NCBI GenBank assembly: GCA_021286765.1 | Contig: JAJTBS010000003.1 | Span: 302,457-366,456, forward strand | Reading direction: 5' to 3' | DNA: 64,000 nucleotides | From: Holophagaceae bacterium | Lineage (GTDB): Bacteria; Acidobacteriota; Holophagae; Holophagales; Holophagaceae | Shown here: one piece after another, positions 1 through 8,201 of the stretch | Layout of the letters: each line of letters begins with the position of its first letter | How positions within the stretch are numbered: the stretch's first letter is position 1 | Made by a program: the position numbers and the translations under genes | The notes under the pieces: generated by a model | The model's input: the letters and a program-made list of their open reading frames with translations, nothing else | Database searches by the model: none | What the model was told of the DNA's origin: nothing

Positions 1-157
1 AGTTGTAGAGGGTGACCTTGCGCTGGACCTGGGCTTTTTTTGCCGGGGCTGGCGCCGCACCCCGGTCCCCCCCCGCTCCGCCTGAAGCCTTGCCGGCCGG
101 CTTGGTGTGGGACTTAAGTAGTGCGTCTACTTCCTCTTGGCTAAGAATTTTGGCCAT
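1..157 (-). CDS. fliM: Flagellar motor switch protein FliM, N-terminal part (cut by window edge)
   Basis: Only about 52 residues are in the window; the gene runs off the left end. The protein opens MAKILSQEEVDALL, the short N-terminal EIDALL-type segment with which FliM binds phospho-CheY at the flagellar C-ring. A Gly/Ala/Pro-rich linker follows, then RKVTLYN, which resembles the start of the FliM middle domain. The ATG lies 3 nt after the stop of the upstream sigma-factor gene, so it is the last visible gene of the flhA-flhF-flhG-fliA-fliM run. FliY/FliN proteins can carry the same N-terminal motif, so FliM is the best but not the only reading of this fragment. Confidence 0.8.
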   Translation of the reverse strand, partial: MAKILSQEEVDALLKSHTKPAGKASGGAGGDRGAAPAPAKKAQVQRKVTLYN

Positions 158-160
158 GGA

Positions 161-1078
161 TTACCCTTCGATGTGCTTCTCCAGGAGCTTTCCCCGGAGT
201 CGCAGCATGGCCTTGGTATGCAATTGGGATACCCGGGACTCGGTGATGTTCAGGAGGGTGCCGATTTCCTTCATGGTCAGCTCGTCGAAGTAGTAGAGCT
301 GGACCACGAATTTCTCTTTCTTGGGCAGGACCTCCATGGCGTCCCGGAGGATGTCCTTGATCTCGGAGGCCTGGAAGGTCTGGTGGGGATCCTCCGCGTC
401 CGGGTCCGGCACGAAGCTGATGAGGCTCTCACCCTCGCCGTCTTCGCCAACCTCCACGAAGGTGCCCAGGGTGACGCCCTTCAGGTCGTCGAGGTTCTTG
501 TGCAGCTCCTCCAAGGGCATGCCCAGGTGCTGGGCCACTTCCTCGTCCGTGGCCGCCCGGCCCATCTGCTGCTCAAGGGAGTGGTAGGCGCCTTCGATGT
601 CCTTCTTCTTGCGGCGCAGGCTGCGGGGCACCCAGTCGAGGTCGCGCAGGCCGTCGAGGATGGCGCCTTTGATGCGGAGCTCCGCGTAGGTCTTGAACTT
701 GATGTTCCGTGCCGGCTCGAACTTCTCGATGGCATCCATCAGGCCCAGGATGCCGCTGTTGATGAGGTCGTCCAGTTCCACGTGCGAGGGCAGGCGGGAG
801 GCGATGCGGTGGGCCACGAACTTCACCAGGGGGACGTAGTCCTTGATGATCTGTTCCCGGTTCTCGCGATCGAAGGGTTCGGGGGGCTCCGTGGATTCCG
901 CGGCCAGGGAGGGAGGTGGCAGGGCCGGCACCTGAAGGGGCAGGGCCTTCCCGTAGGCCTTGGCCGCGGCAAGCGCCGCCCAGGGCCGGAGGGCGGCGGG
1001 AGCCAGCTCCACGGCCCTCAGGGCCTCGCCGCTGAGGGGCAGGCCGGGATCGGAGGGCTGGTCCGGAGTCGGGGACAT
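161..1078 (-). CDS. fliA: RNA polymerase sigma factor of the FliA/WhiG (sigma-28) type
   Basis: This sigma-70-family factor of 305 residues should direct RNA polymerase to late flagellar and chemotaxis promoters. Region 2 spans about residues 70-145, with VELDDLINSGILGLMDAIEKF typical of FliA. A region 3 linker follows, and region 4 (about 267-298) holds the helix-turn-helix LTMKEIGTLLNITESRVSQL. Region 1.1 is absent, as expected for FliA. The first 65 or so residues form a Pro/Ala-rich extension not usual in FliA. The ATG is 10 nt after the flhG stop, which leaves little room for another upstream start, although a shorter form from an internal GTG cannot be excluded. It is co-directional with flhG and fliM. 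Confidence 0.93.
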   Translation of the reverse strand: MSPTPDQPSDPGLPLSGEALRAVELAPAALRPWAALAAAKAYGKALPLQVPALPPPSLAAESTEPPEPFDRENREQIIKDYVPLVKFVAHRIASRLPSHVELDDLINSGILGLMDAIEKFEPARNIKFKTYAELRIKGAILDGLRDLDWVPRSLRRKKKDIEGAYHSLEQQMGRAATDEEVAQHLGMPLEELHKNLDDLKGVTLGTFVEVGEDGEGESLISFVPDPDAEDPHQTFQASEIKDILRDAMEVLPKKEKFVVQLYYFDELTMKEIGTLLNITESRVSQLHTKAMLRLRGKLLEKHIEG

Positions 1079-1088
1079 TCGTCAGGTC

Positions 1089-1958
1089 CTACTGGGGTTC
1101 ATCGGAGGCGAGCTGCCTCCAGAATGACGCAAAGCCGTCGGGCTGCAAGGACACTTGGCCCAGCAATTGACGGGCAAGGGCCTGGAAGGCCAGGGCGGCC
1201 GGGCTCCGGGGGAAGAGGTCCACGACGCCCCGCTGCTGGCGAACCGCCTGCAGGATGTGGGGGTCATTGGGGATCATGCCCAGCACCTTGAGCTGCTTGC
1301 CGAGGAAGCGGTCGGTGGCCGCCTGCAGCTGTTCGATGGTCTCCTGGGCTTCGTCGATGTTCTGGCCGTTGTTGATGAGCAGCCACAGGGGCTTGGTGGC
1401 CTCCCGCAGGTGCAGCACCTTCACCATGGCGTAGGCGTCCACGAGGCTGGTGGGTTCCGGCGTGGTCACGAGCACCACCTCCTGGGCCGCCATGAGGAGC
1501 TTGAGCACCGAGTCGTGGATGCCGGCGGCGGTGTCGATGAGCAGCCAGTCCGCCGTCTCCGCCACCCGCTGCAGGCCCTGGACCAGGCGCAGCTCGCTCA
1601 TGGTGTCGAGGCGGGTGAGTTCCTGGATGCCGCTGCTGGCGGGGATGATGCGGATGCCCATGGGGCCTTCCAGCAGGATCTCCTCGATGACCTTCTCGCC
1701 GCGCAGCACATGCTCCAGCGTGTACTTCGGCGACAGGCCCAGCAGGATGTCGAGGTTCGCCAGGCCGAAGTCGGCGTCCATGACCACCACCCGCTGGCCC
1801 TGCTGGGCGAGCGAGAGGGCCAGGCCGGCCACGACATTGGTCTTGCCGACCCCGCCCTTGCCGGAGGTGATGGCCACCACGCGGGCGGCGAAGAGCGGCG
1901 CCTCGGGACGCTGCCCCTGGGCCATGCTGCGGAGCCGGGCTGCCTGGTCGCTGCTCAT
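1089..1958 (-). CDS. flhG: Flagellar number regulator FlhG/FleN (MinD-like ATPase)
   Basis: This 289-residue ParA/MinD-family ATPase partners with FlhF to set flagellar number and position. The deviant Walker A motif SGKGGVGKT lies at residues 32-40, and DADFGLANLDILLGL at 61-75 is the Walker A' region typical of FlhG. It starts inside the end of flhF (4-bp overlap), so translation is probably coupled. MinD of the division system is a close relative, but the position between flhF and fliA decides for FlhG. The initial residues MSSDQAARL may form the short helix with which FlhG stimulates FlhF GTPase in other bacteria; that last point is inference. Confidence 0.93.
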   Translation of the reverse strand: MSSDQAARLRSMAQGQRPEAPLFAARVVAITSGKGGVGKTNVVAGLALSLAQQGQRVVVMDADFGLANLDILLGLSPKYTLEHVLRGEKVIEEILLEGPMGIRIIPASSGIQELTRLDTMSELRLVQGLQRVAETADWLLIDTAAGIHDSVLKLLMAAQEVVLVTTPEPTSLVDAYAMVKVLHLREATKPLWLLINNGQNIDEAQETIEQLQAATDRFLGKQLKVLGMIPNDPHILQAVRQQRGVVDLFPRSPAALAFQALARQLLGQVSLQPDGFASFWRQLASDEPQ

Positions 1959-3241
1959 TCGGCCTCCTTCGGGGTGGCGGGAAGGATGAGGTCGGCCACC
2001 CGTCGGCTGGTGGCCAGTTCCAGAGCCTCAGGGACTTCCTGGCCCGTGCCCAGGTAACTGAGGGGCCGCTTGACCCGGGCCAGGGTGCTGAGGATGGGAC
2101 CGTAGGTGGAGGTCTCGTCGAGCTTGGTGAAGAGCAGGCGGGTGGGGCGCAGGGGCTCATAGCGCGCGGCGATTTCGGTGAGATCCCGCGGCTTCGTGGT
2201 GGCGGACAGCACCAGGTGCGTCTCCACTTCCGGCAGCTCATCCATGAGGCCCCGCAGCTGGTTGAGGGTGTCCGTGTCCTTGGGGCTGTGACCGGGGGTG
2301 TCGATGAGCACCAGGGCGCGGTCCTGGTAGAAGCGCAGGGCGCTGCGGAGGTCCTCCACGGTGAGCGCCACGTGCAGGGGCACCTGCAGGATCTGGGCGT
2401 ACTGCTGGAGCTGGTCCACGGCCGCCATGCGGTAGGTATCCAGGGTGAGCAGGGCCACCTTCTGCTTCAGGTGGAGCTGGGCATAGGCCGCCAGCTTGGC
2501 CAGGGTGGTGGTCTTGCCCACGCCGGTGGGGCCCACCAGGGCCGCCACGCGCATCTTGCCGGGATCGAGCTGGATGGGCGGCGCCACGGGGATGAAATCG
2601 GCGATGACGCGGCGGAGGAAGAGCCGCGCCCGCTCGGGATCCACGGCGCCCATGGCGGCGTCGCCATCCTGGTCCGTCAAAGCCCGCTGAGCGTACTCGC
2701 ACAGGCGCAGGGCGATCAGGGGTTCCACATCGTTGGCGACCAGGTCGCCGTAGAGCTCCAGCAGGCTCGGGGGCAGGTGGAGCTGGGCCGGCGGCATGCC
2801 CTGGCGCTGAATGCGGCTGAGCAGGGCCTTCATCTGGTCCAGTTCCTTCAGGATGGAGGCATTGCGCAGATCGTTGTCCTTCAGGGCCGCCACGGCGCCC
2901 TTGATCTCCAGCAACTCCCGGCGCAGGGGCTGGAGGTCCATGGCCGGCGCGGGGGGCGGCACCTGGGGGATCTCCCGCGCAGGGCGGGGCAGGGCCGGGC
3001 CATCCAGGGGGGCGCGGAGGCCATAGGTGAGGGAGGGCGCGCCGGTGGCCACCGGGGGGACGCCCGCCTGGGCCTCATCCACGGCGGCCGTCACCTCGAT
3101 GACGGCCTCTTCGCCCAGGCCCATGGCCGCGGGGCGCCGCCGGGTGCGGGTCGAGAGGATGAAGGCCTCCTCGCCCATGTCCTTCTTCACGACGTCGAGG
3201 GCGTCCTGCATGGAACCAGCTTCGAAGGTCTTCACGCGCAT
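1955..3241 (-). CDS. flhF: Flagellar biosynthesis SRP-like GTPase FlhF
   Basis: FlhF (428 residues) is an SRP-family GTPase that places the flagellar basal body at the cell pole. The N-terminal region starts MRVKTFEAGSMQDALDVVKK, typical of FlhF B domains, and a low-complexity Pro-rich stretch occupies about residues 60-105. The NG GTPase domain carries the P-loop GPTGVGKTT (237-245), LDTYR (267-271) and IDTPG (313-317). Eleven bases separate it from flhA upstream, and its stop overlaps the flhG start by 4 bp. The order flhA-flhF-flhG-fliA is a widely conserved flagellar arrangement. Confidence 0.95.
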   Translation of the reverse strand: MRVKTFEAGSMQDALDVVKKDMGEEAFILSTRTRRRPAAMGLGEEAVIEVTAAVDEAQAGVPPVATGAPSLTYGLRAPLDGPALPRPAREIPQVPPPAPAMDLQPLRRELLEIKGAVAALKDNDLRNASILKELDQMKALLSRIQRQGMPPAQLHLPPSLLELYGDLVANDVEPLIALRLCEYAQRALTDQDGDAAMGAVDPERARLFLRRVIADFIPVAPPIQLDPGKMRVAALVGPTGVGKTTTLAKLAAYAQLHLKQKVALLTLDTYRMAAVDQLQQYAQILQVPLHVALTVEDLRSALRFYQDRALVLIDTPGHSPKDTDTLNQLRGLMDELPEVETHLVLSATTKPRDLTEIAARYEPLRPTRLLFTKLDETSTYGPILSTLARVKRPLSYLGTGQEVPEALELATSRRVADLILPATPKEAE

Positions 3242-3251
3242 GGTTGATCCT

Positions 3252-5348
3252 TCATGACACGGTTCCCAGGTTCACGACGCGCACGTCCATGGGCACCTCG
3301 CTGTGGCTGAGCACGACCAGGTGGGGCAGGGCGCGCTCCAGCAGGCGCCGCAGGTGGGGCCGCACCACGGGATTGGTGAGCAGCACGGGCTGGGCCCCGG
3401 GAAGCATGGCCGCGATGCCGTTGGCGATGCGGGAGAGCAGTTCCTGCGTGCGTCCAGGTTCGAGGGCCAGGAAGCTGCCCCGGTCCGTCTGCTCGATGCC
3501 ACCCTGGAGGGTCTGTTCCAGGGTGGGATCCAGCACCAGGACGCCCAGCTCTCCGTTCTCCGAAAGATGGGGCCCGGTCAGGACGCGTCCCATGGCCTGG
3601 CGGACGTATTCGGTGATGAAGCCGACATCCTTGGTCATGGTGGCGGCGTCGGCGGTGGCCTCGAGGATGCGGCCCAGGTCGCGGACGGGCACCCGCTCGC
3701 GGAGGAGGTTGTGCATCACCTTCTGGAGGGTGGTCACGCTGATGACATTGGGGATGAGGTCGTCCACCAGGCGCGGGGTCGTCTCCTTGAGGGTGTCCAG
3801 CAGGTGCTGGACCTCGGGCCGACCCAGCAGGTCCGGGGCGTGCTGCTTGATGAGTTCGGACAGGTGGGTGGTCAGCACCGTTGCCGGCTCCACCACGGTG
3901 TAGCCGAGCATCTGGGCCCGGTCCCGCAGGTTGTCGGGAATCCAGTAGGCGGGCAGGCCGAAGGCGGGCTCGGAGGTGGGGGTGCCCGACAAGTCCTCGG
4001 TGGCCGTGCCTGGGTTCATGGCCAGGAACTGGGCGGGCTGGAGCTCCGCCCGGGCGATCTCCTCGCCCCGGAGGAGGATGCGGTAGGTGTGCGGCGGCAG
4101 CTGCAGGTTGTCCCGGATGCGCACGGGCGGTACCACGATGCCCAGGTCCGAGGCCATCTGGCGGCGGACGGCCTTGATGCGCTCCAGCACCGTGCCGCCC
4201 TGGTTCACGTCCAGCAGGGGGATCAGGCTGTAGCCCACTTCCAGGCCCAGGGGGTCCACCTTGAGCAGGCCCTCCACCTTCTCGCTGGTGTCGGCGGCGG
4301 TCTTGGCCTTCTCGGCGGCGGCCTGTTCGGCCACGGCGGCGGGCACGGCCTGGGGCAGCTTCCAGGCGGCGTAGGCCATGACCCCGAAGATGGCGGCCAT
4401 CACCCAGAAGGGGAAGAGGGGCAGGCCCGGCACGGCGCCGAACAGGAAGAGGACCGAGGCGGCGATGCCCAGGGGGCGGGGGTCTGCGCCCAGCTGCCCC
4501 ATGACCTCGCTGCCCAGCCCCGAGGCATCGCTGCCGCTGCGGGTGGTGAGGATGGCGCCACCCACGCTGATGAGCAGGCTGGGGATCACCGTCACCAGGC
4601 CGTCGCCCACGGTGAGCAGGGTGTAGACCTCCAGGGCCTGCATGACCGGCAGGTTGTAGCGCACCACGCCCAGGAGGATGCCCGCCACGATGTTGACGGC
4701 GAGGATGATCAGGGCAGCCACGGCGTCGCGCTGGGTGAACTTCACGGCGCCGTCCATGGCCCCGTAGAACCCGGCCTCCTCCTGGAGGTCCTTGCGGCGC
4801 CTCCGGGCCTCCTGCTCGTCGATGTAGCCGGCGTTCAGGTCGGCGTCGATGGCCATCTGCTTGCCGGGCATGGCATCCAGGGTGAACCTGGCCGTCACTT
4901 CGGCGATGCGCCCGGCGCCGTGGTTGATGACCAGGAACTGGATGGCCAGCAGGATCAGGAAGACCACCAGGCCGATGACGTAGCTGCCGCCCACCACGAA
5001 CTGGCCGAAGGCCTTCACCATGTGGCCGGCCGCGTCCGCGCCCTGGTCTCCGGCGTAGAGCAGGATCCGGCGGGTGGTGGCGACGTTGATGGCCAGACGG
5101 AAGAGCGTCACCACCAGCAGGACGGAGGGGTAGGAGCTGAACTCCTTGGGGCGGCGCACATACATGCCCACCATGAGGATGATGAGGCTCAGGGTGATGT
5201 TCAGGACGATGAGCAGGTCCACCGCGAAGGCCGGCATGGGCAGCACCATGACCACCAGCACGATCATCACGAACACGGGCGCAGCGAGATCCGACCGCCT
5301 GGCCAGGCGGCCCATATAAGGAAGCAGACGGTCCAGGAAGGTCAACAT
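3252..5348 (-). CDS. flhA: Flagellar type III export gate protein FlhA
   Basis: FlhA (698 residues, normal length) is the inner-membrane export gate of the flagellar type III secretion system. Several hydrophobic segments fill roughly the first 320 residues, and the cytoplasmic half forms the ring that docks chaperone-substrate complexes. Recognisable blocks are GMYVRRPKEFSSYPSVLL near the N terminus and GFYGAMDGAVKF in the loop conserved across the FHIPEP family. It is the first gene of the visible flagellar run, and no flhB precedes it: the upstream genes are divergent and unrelated. The ATG is about 10 nt downstream of the transcription start implied by a candidate sigma-54 promoter. Confidence 0.96.
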   Translation of the reverse strand: MLTFLDRLLPYMGRLARRSDLAAPVFVMIVLVVMVLPMPAFAVDLLIVLNITLSLIILMVGMYVRRPKEFSSYPSVLLVVTLFRLAINVATTRRILLYAGDQGADAAGHMVKAFGQFVVGGSYVIGLVVFLILLAIQFLVINHGAGRIAEVTARFTLDAMPGKQMAIDADLNAGYIDEQEARRRRKDLQEEAGFYGAMDGAVKFTQRDAVAALIILAVNIVAGILLGVVRYNLPVMQALEVYTLLTVGDGLVTVIPSLLISVGGAILTTRSGSDASGLGSEVMGQLGADPRPLGIAASVLFLFGAVPGLPLFPFWVMAAIFGVMAYAAWKLPQAVPAAVAEQAAAEKAKTAADTSEKVEGLLKVDPLGLEVGYSLIPLLDVNQGGTVLERIKAVRRQMASDLGIVVPPVRIRDNLQLPPHTYRILLRGEEIARAELQPAQFLAMNPGTATEDLSGTPTSEPAFGLPAYWIPDNLRDRAQMLGYTVVEPATVLTTHLSELIKQHAPDLLGRPEVQHLLDTLKETTPRLVDDLIPNVISVTTLQKVMHNLLRERVPVRDLGRILEATADAATMTKDVGFITEYVRQAMGRVLTGPHLSENGELGVLVLDPTLEQTLQGGIEQTDRGSFLALEPGRTQELLSRIANGIAAMLPGAQPVLLTNPVVRPHLRRLLERALPHLVVLSHSEVPMDVRVVNLGTVS

Positions 5349-5369
5349 ACCGACACCCGCAGGGTCCGG

Positions 5370-5385
5370 GGCGAGGGCTGTGCCA
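5370..5385 (-). promoter_or_regulatory. Candidate sigma-54 promoter (-24/-12) of the flhA operon
   Basis: On the minus strand the sequence TGGCAC-AGCCC-TCGCC lies upstream of flhA. The GG and GC dinucleotides are spaced as in the sigma-54 consensus TGGCACG-N4-TTGC, with two mismatches. The implied transcript start is only about 10 nt before the flhA ATG, a short leader without a clear Shine-Dalgarno. Sigma-54 control of flagellar operons is known in several phyla; here it is a motif match only. Confidence 0.33.
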
Positions 5386-5441
5386 TTCCCCCCTTGATCC
5401 GATCACGGCTTCACGGACGAGGCTGGGGGAGGAGGTCCACC

Positions 5442-5888
5442 ATGCCCGTCTGCCGCCACACCATGCACCTGCCTGCCCCCCCGGCGGCGGTCCACCCCCT
5501 GCTGTGCCCGGTCCGGGAGCACGACTGGATCGAGGGCTGGCAGGCCACCATCCTGCGCTCCGCCAGTGGCCTGGCCGAGGAGGGCTGTGTCTTCACCACC
5601 CCCGGCCCGGGGGAGGCCGACTGGCTCTGGATGATCGCCCTCCACCGACCGGAGCACCTCCGCTTCAGCATCCACGCCCCGGGCTCCCATGCGACCTTCC
5701 TGGACCTGCGCCTGGAGGCGGAAGGGGCCGGAGCCCGCCTGGACTGGTGCTACGACCTGGTCCCCCTGGCCCCGGCCGGGGAGGCCTTCGCCGCAGCCTA
5801 CGCGGCCCGGTTCTCCGAGGCCATGGCCCTCCTGGAGCGGCGGCTGACGCATGTCCTGGCCACGGGTACCATGCTTCGGACGACCTGA
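5442..5888 (+). CDS. SRPBCC-superfamily protein (polyketide-cyclase/dehydrase-like)
   Basis: The protein has 148 residues. It opens with alternating strand and helix segments (HTMHLPAPPAAVHPLLCPVREHDW), continues with repeated strand-like stretches such as LRFSIHAPGSHATFLDLRLE, and ends in a long amphipathic helix. This is the START/Bet v1 fold pattern of small-ligand-binding SRPBCC proteins. I chose the ATG at 5442 because GGAGGAGG lies just upstream; the reading frame stays open far upstream only as the antisense of flhA. One base separates its stop from the MerR gene, so the two are surely co-transcribed and the regulator may control or sense what this protein binds. No ligand can be named. 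Confidence 0.72.
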   Translation: MPVCRHTMHLPAPPAAVHPLLCPVREHDWIEGWQATILRSASGLAEEGCVFTTPGPGEADWLWMIALHRPEHLRFSIHAPGSHATFLDLRLEAEGAGARLDWCYDLVPLAPAGEAFAAAYAARFSEAMALLERRLTHVLATGTMLRTT

Positions 5889-5889
5889 C

Positions 5890-6477
5890 ATGCTCACCAT
5901 CAGTGCCCTGGCCCGGCGATTCGGCCTCTCCCGGAGCGCCCTGCTCCACTACGACCGCATCGGCCTGCTCCGGCCCAGCGGCCGCTCGGCGAAGGACCAC
6001 CGCCGCTACAGCGAGGCCGACGCCACCCGCCTGGAGGCCATCTGCACCTACCGCAGGGCGGGCCTGTCCCTGGAGGTGATCCAGACCCTGCTGACGGATT
6101 CTCGACGGTTGACGGCCGTCCTGCGGGAGCGCCTGACCGCGCTGGAGGGGGAAATGGCGACGCTGAGGGGGCAGCAGCGCCTGGTCGCGGGCCTGCTGCA
6201 GGAGCCGGGTCTGCTGGAGGGCCTGCAGGCCATGGACAAGGCCACCTGGGTGGCCCTGCTCCGGGCTTCGGGCTTCACGGAGGCGGACATGAACCGCTGG
6301 CACGGGGCCTTCGAGCGCACTGCGCCGGACCGGCACCAGCGCTTCCTTGCCTTCCTGGGCATTCCGCCGGAGGAGATCAGCGGGATCCGGGATCGCGCCA
6401 CACCTTCAGGGCATCCCAGCGCTCCGGGGGATGGAACCGGCAGCGGAGGCCAGACCAGCTCACCCGCTGAAAGCTGA
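5890..6477 (+). CDS. MerR-family transcriptional regulator
   Basis: The protein has 195 residues. The N-terminal winged helix-turn-helix (about residues 3-43: ISALARRFGLSRSALLHYDRI, then GLL and RRYSEAD) is typical MerR, followed by a dimerisation coiled coil around residues 65-100. The C-terminal part contains NRWHGAFERTAPDRHQRFLAFLG and an EIxxIR motif, a known MerR effector-domain pattern without metal-binding cysteines, so an organic ligand is likelier than a metal. About 30 residues of low-complexity Gly/Ser/Pro-rich tail follow. That tail is encoded in DNA shared with the 3' end of the opposite-strand YraN-like gene. It starts 1 nt after the SRPBCC gene, and its target is unknown. Confidence 0.85.
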   Translation: MLTISALARRFGLSRSALLHYDRIGLLRPSGRSAKDHRRYSEADATRLEAICTYRRAGLSLEVIQTLLTDSRRLTAVLRERLTALEGEMATLRGQQRLVAGLLQEPGLLEGLQAMDKATWVALLRASGFTEADMNRWHGAFERTAPDRHQRFLAFLGIPPEEISGIRDRATPSGHPSAPGDGTGSGGQTSSPAES

Positions 6478-6772
6478 CCGCACCCGGCCAGGGCACCCGG
6501 TTGAGCCAGCCGCGCAGGGCCTGTTGCAGCCGGAGCCGCTGCTCAGGTCCCAGGGCCGTGTCGGCGCCCACCCAGGCGCCGGGACGGCGGGCCTTGACCT
6601 CCAGGAGCCGCAGTTCCGGCCCCCGGCTCACCAGGAGGTCCAGCTCCCAACGCCCCAGCTTCTGGCGCCAGGCCACCAGGTCCCAGCCCCGGGCCCAGAG
6701 CAGCCAGAGGGTGAGCCGCTCGGCCCGCAGGCCGAGGCGCCGGGCCGCCTCGCCACGCCGAGTGGACCCCAT
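6377..6772 (-). CDS. YraN/UPF0102-family nuclease-like protein
   Basis: This 131-residue protein has the UPF0102 pattern: an N-terminal helix, then ELDLLVSRGPELRLLEVKARR at about residues 43-63. That reproduces the family block E-x-D-L...-E-V-K, the restriction-endonuclease-like active-site signature. The family is often found near rnhB and is linked to DNA processing, though its role is not settled. Its 3' third overlaps the MerR gene on the other strand by 101 bp. Its start lies 7 nt after the trpB stop, so it is probably the second gene of a trpB-yraN transcript. There is no obvious truncation. Confidence 0.8.
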   Translation of the reverse strand: MGSTRRGEAARRLGLRAERLTLWLLWARGWDLVAWRQKLGRWELDLLVSRGPELRLLEVKARRPGAWVGADTALGPEQRLRLQQALRGWLNRVPWPGAVSFQRVSWSGLRCRFHPPERWDALKVWRDPGSR

Positions 6773-6779
6773 CGGCAGC

Positions 6780-8138
6780 TCAGTCCACCTTCGGCAGGTG
6801 GCGCAGGGACTCCTGGATGGCCTCGGCGGGATAGTCGAAGTCCTCCAGCTTCCCGGAGAAGAAGCGGTCGTAGGAGGCCATGTCGAAGTGGCCGTGGCCT
6901 GTGAGGTTGAAGAGGATGGTCTTGGGCTCGCCGGTGGCCTTGCAGCGCAGGGCCTCGTCGATGGCGGCGCGGATGGCGTGGCAGGACTCGGGCGCGGGCA
7001 CGATGCCCTCGGCCCTGGCGAAGAGCACGCCGGCCTCGAAGGTGGCCACCTGGGGCACGGCCACGGCCTCCATCAGGCCCTCGTGCACGAGCTGGGAGAC
7101 CAGGGGGCTGTCGCCGTGGTACCGCAGGCCGCCGGCGTGGATGCCGGGGGGCATGAAGTCGTGGCCCAGGGTGTACATCTTCATGATGGGCGTGTAGCCC
7201 GTGGCGTCGCCGTAGTCGTAGGCGTAGGCGCCCCGGGTGAGGGTGGGGCAGCTGGTCGGCTCCACGGCCACCAGGCGGAGGTTGGGCGTCTTCCCCGCGG
7301 CCTTGTCCGCCAGGAAGGGCAGGGCGATGCCGCCAAACGAGGAGCCGCCGCCGCAGGGCCCGAAGATCACGTCCGGCCAGTCCCCGGCCTTCTCGAACTG
7401 CTTCCTCGCCTCCAGGCCGATGATGGTCTGGTGCAGCAGCACGTGGTTCAGCACGGAGCCAAGGCAGTAGTTGGTGTCGGGGCGGCCCGCGGCCTCCTCC
7501 ACCGCCTCGGAGATGGCGATGCCGAGGGACCCGTCGCTGTCCGGGTGGGCCGCGAGGATGCCGCGCCCGGCCTGGGTCCGGTCCGTGGGGCTGGCCAGCA
7601 CCTCGGCCCCCCAGGTCTGCATCATCGAGCGGCGGAAGGGCTTCTGCTGGTAGCTCACCTTCACCATGTAGACGCGCACCTCGAGCCCGAACATCTGGCC
7701 TGCGAAGGCCATGGAGGAGCCCCATTGGCCCGCTCCGGTTTCGGTGGTCAGGCGCTTGATGCCGACCTGTTTGTTGTAATAGGCCTGGGGCACAGCCGTG
7801 TTCGGCTTGTGCGATCCGGCCGGGGAGACGCCCTCATTCTTGTAGTAGATCCGGGCCGGCGTGCCGAGGGCCTGCTCCAGGCGGACCGCGCGCATGAGGG
7901 GCGAGGGCCGCCACAGCCGGTAGATCTCGCGCACTTCGTCGGGGATCGGGATCCAGCGCTCCCCCGACATCTCCTGCTCGAGGATGGGGCCCGGGAAGAT
8001 GGCCAGCATCTGCTCGGGACCGACGGGCTTCCCGTCCGGCCCCAGGGGCGGCAGGGGCGGGTTGGGTATGTCCGCGACCACGTTGTACCAGTGTGTCGGG
8101 ATCTCATGCTGCTCGAGGACGAATCGAGTGGCTTGCAC
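6780..8138 (-). CDS. trpB: Tryptophan synthase beta chain, TrpB2 type
   Basis: This 452-residue PLP enzyme should condense indole with serine to give tryptophan. The PLP lysine is K111 in [18 protein letters not shown] lies at 133-141, and a glycine-rich phosphate-binding loop GPCGGGSS follows. The W in GAGQW (H in classical TrpB1), the long N-terminal region and the total length (TrpB1 is about 400) identify the TrpB2 group. TrpB2 enzymes often work without TrpA, as free-indole salvage enzymes. That fits here because no trpA or other trp gene is in the window. Its start is 8138, with about 60 bp to the next upstream gene. Confidence 0.94.
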   Translation of the reverse strand: MQATRFVLEQHEIPTHWYNVVADIPNPPLPPLGPDGKPVGPEQMLAIFPGPILEQEMSGERWIPIPDEVREIYRLWRPSPLMRAVRLEQALGTPARIYYKNEGVSPAGSHKPNTAVPQAYYNKQVGIKRLTTETGAGQWGSSMAFAGQMFGLEVRVYMVKVSYQQKPFRRSMMQTWGAEVLASPTDRTQAGRGILAAHPDSDGSLGIAISEAVEEAAGRPDTNYCLGSVLNHVLLHQTIIGLEARKQFEKAGDWPDVIFGPCGGGSSFGGIALPFLADKAAGKTPNLRLVAVEPTSCPTLTRGAYAYDYGDATGYTPIMKMYTLGHDFMPPGIHAGGLRYHGDSPLVSQLVHEGLMEAVAVPQVATFEAGVLFARAEGIVPAPESCHAIRAAIDEALRCKATGEPKTILFNLTGHGHFDMASYDRFFSGKLEDFDYPAEAIQESLRHLPKVD

Positions 8139-8201
8139 GGGGGACTCCTGGGCTGGGGAAGTCGGCCATTCTAGCGTGCCCTGCCTCGGAGTGGCCTGTG
8201 C

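Noticed and set aside
3303..5441. Upstream extension of the SRPBCC gene by more than 700 codons
   Set aside because: The extension is the reverse of flhA; the strong GGAGGAGG before the ATG at 5442 gives a proper small protein.
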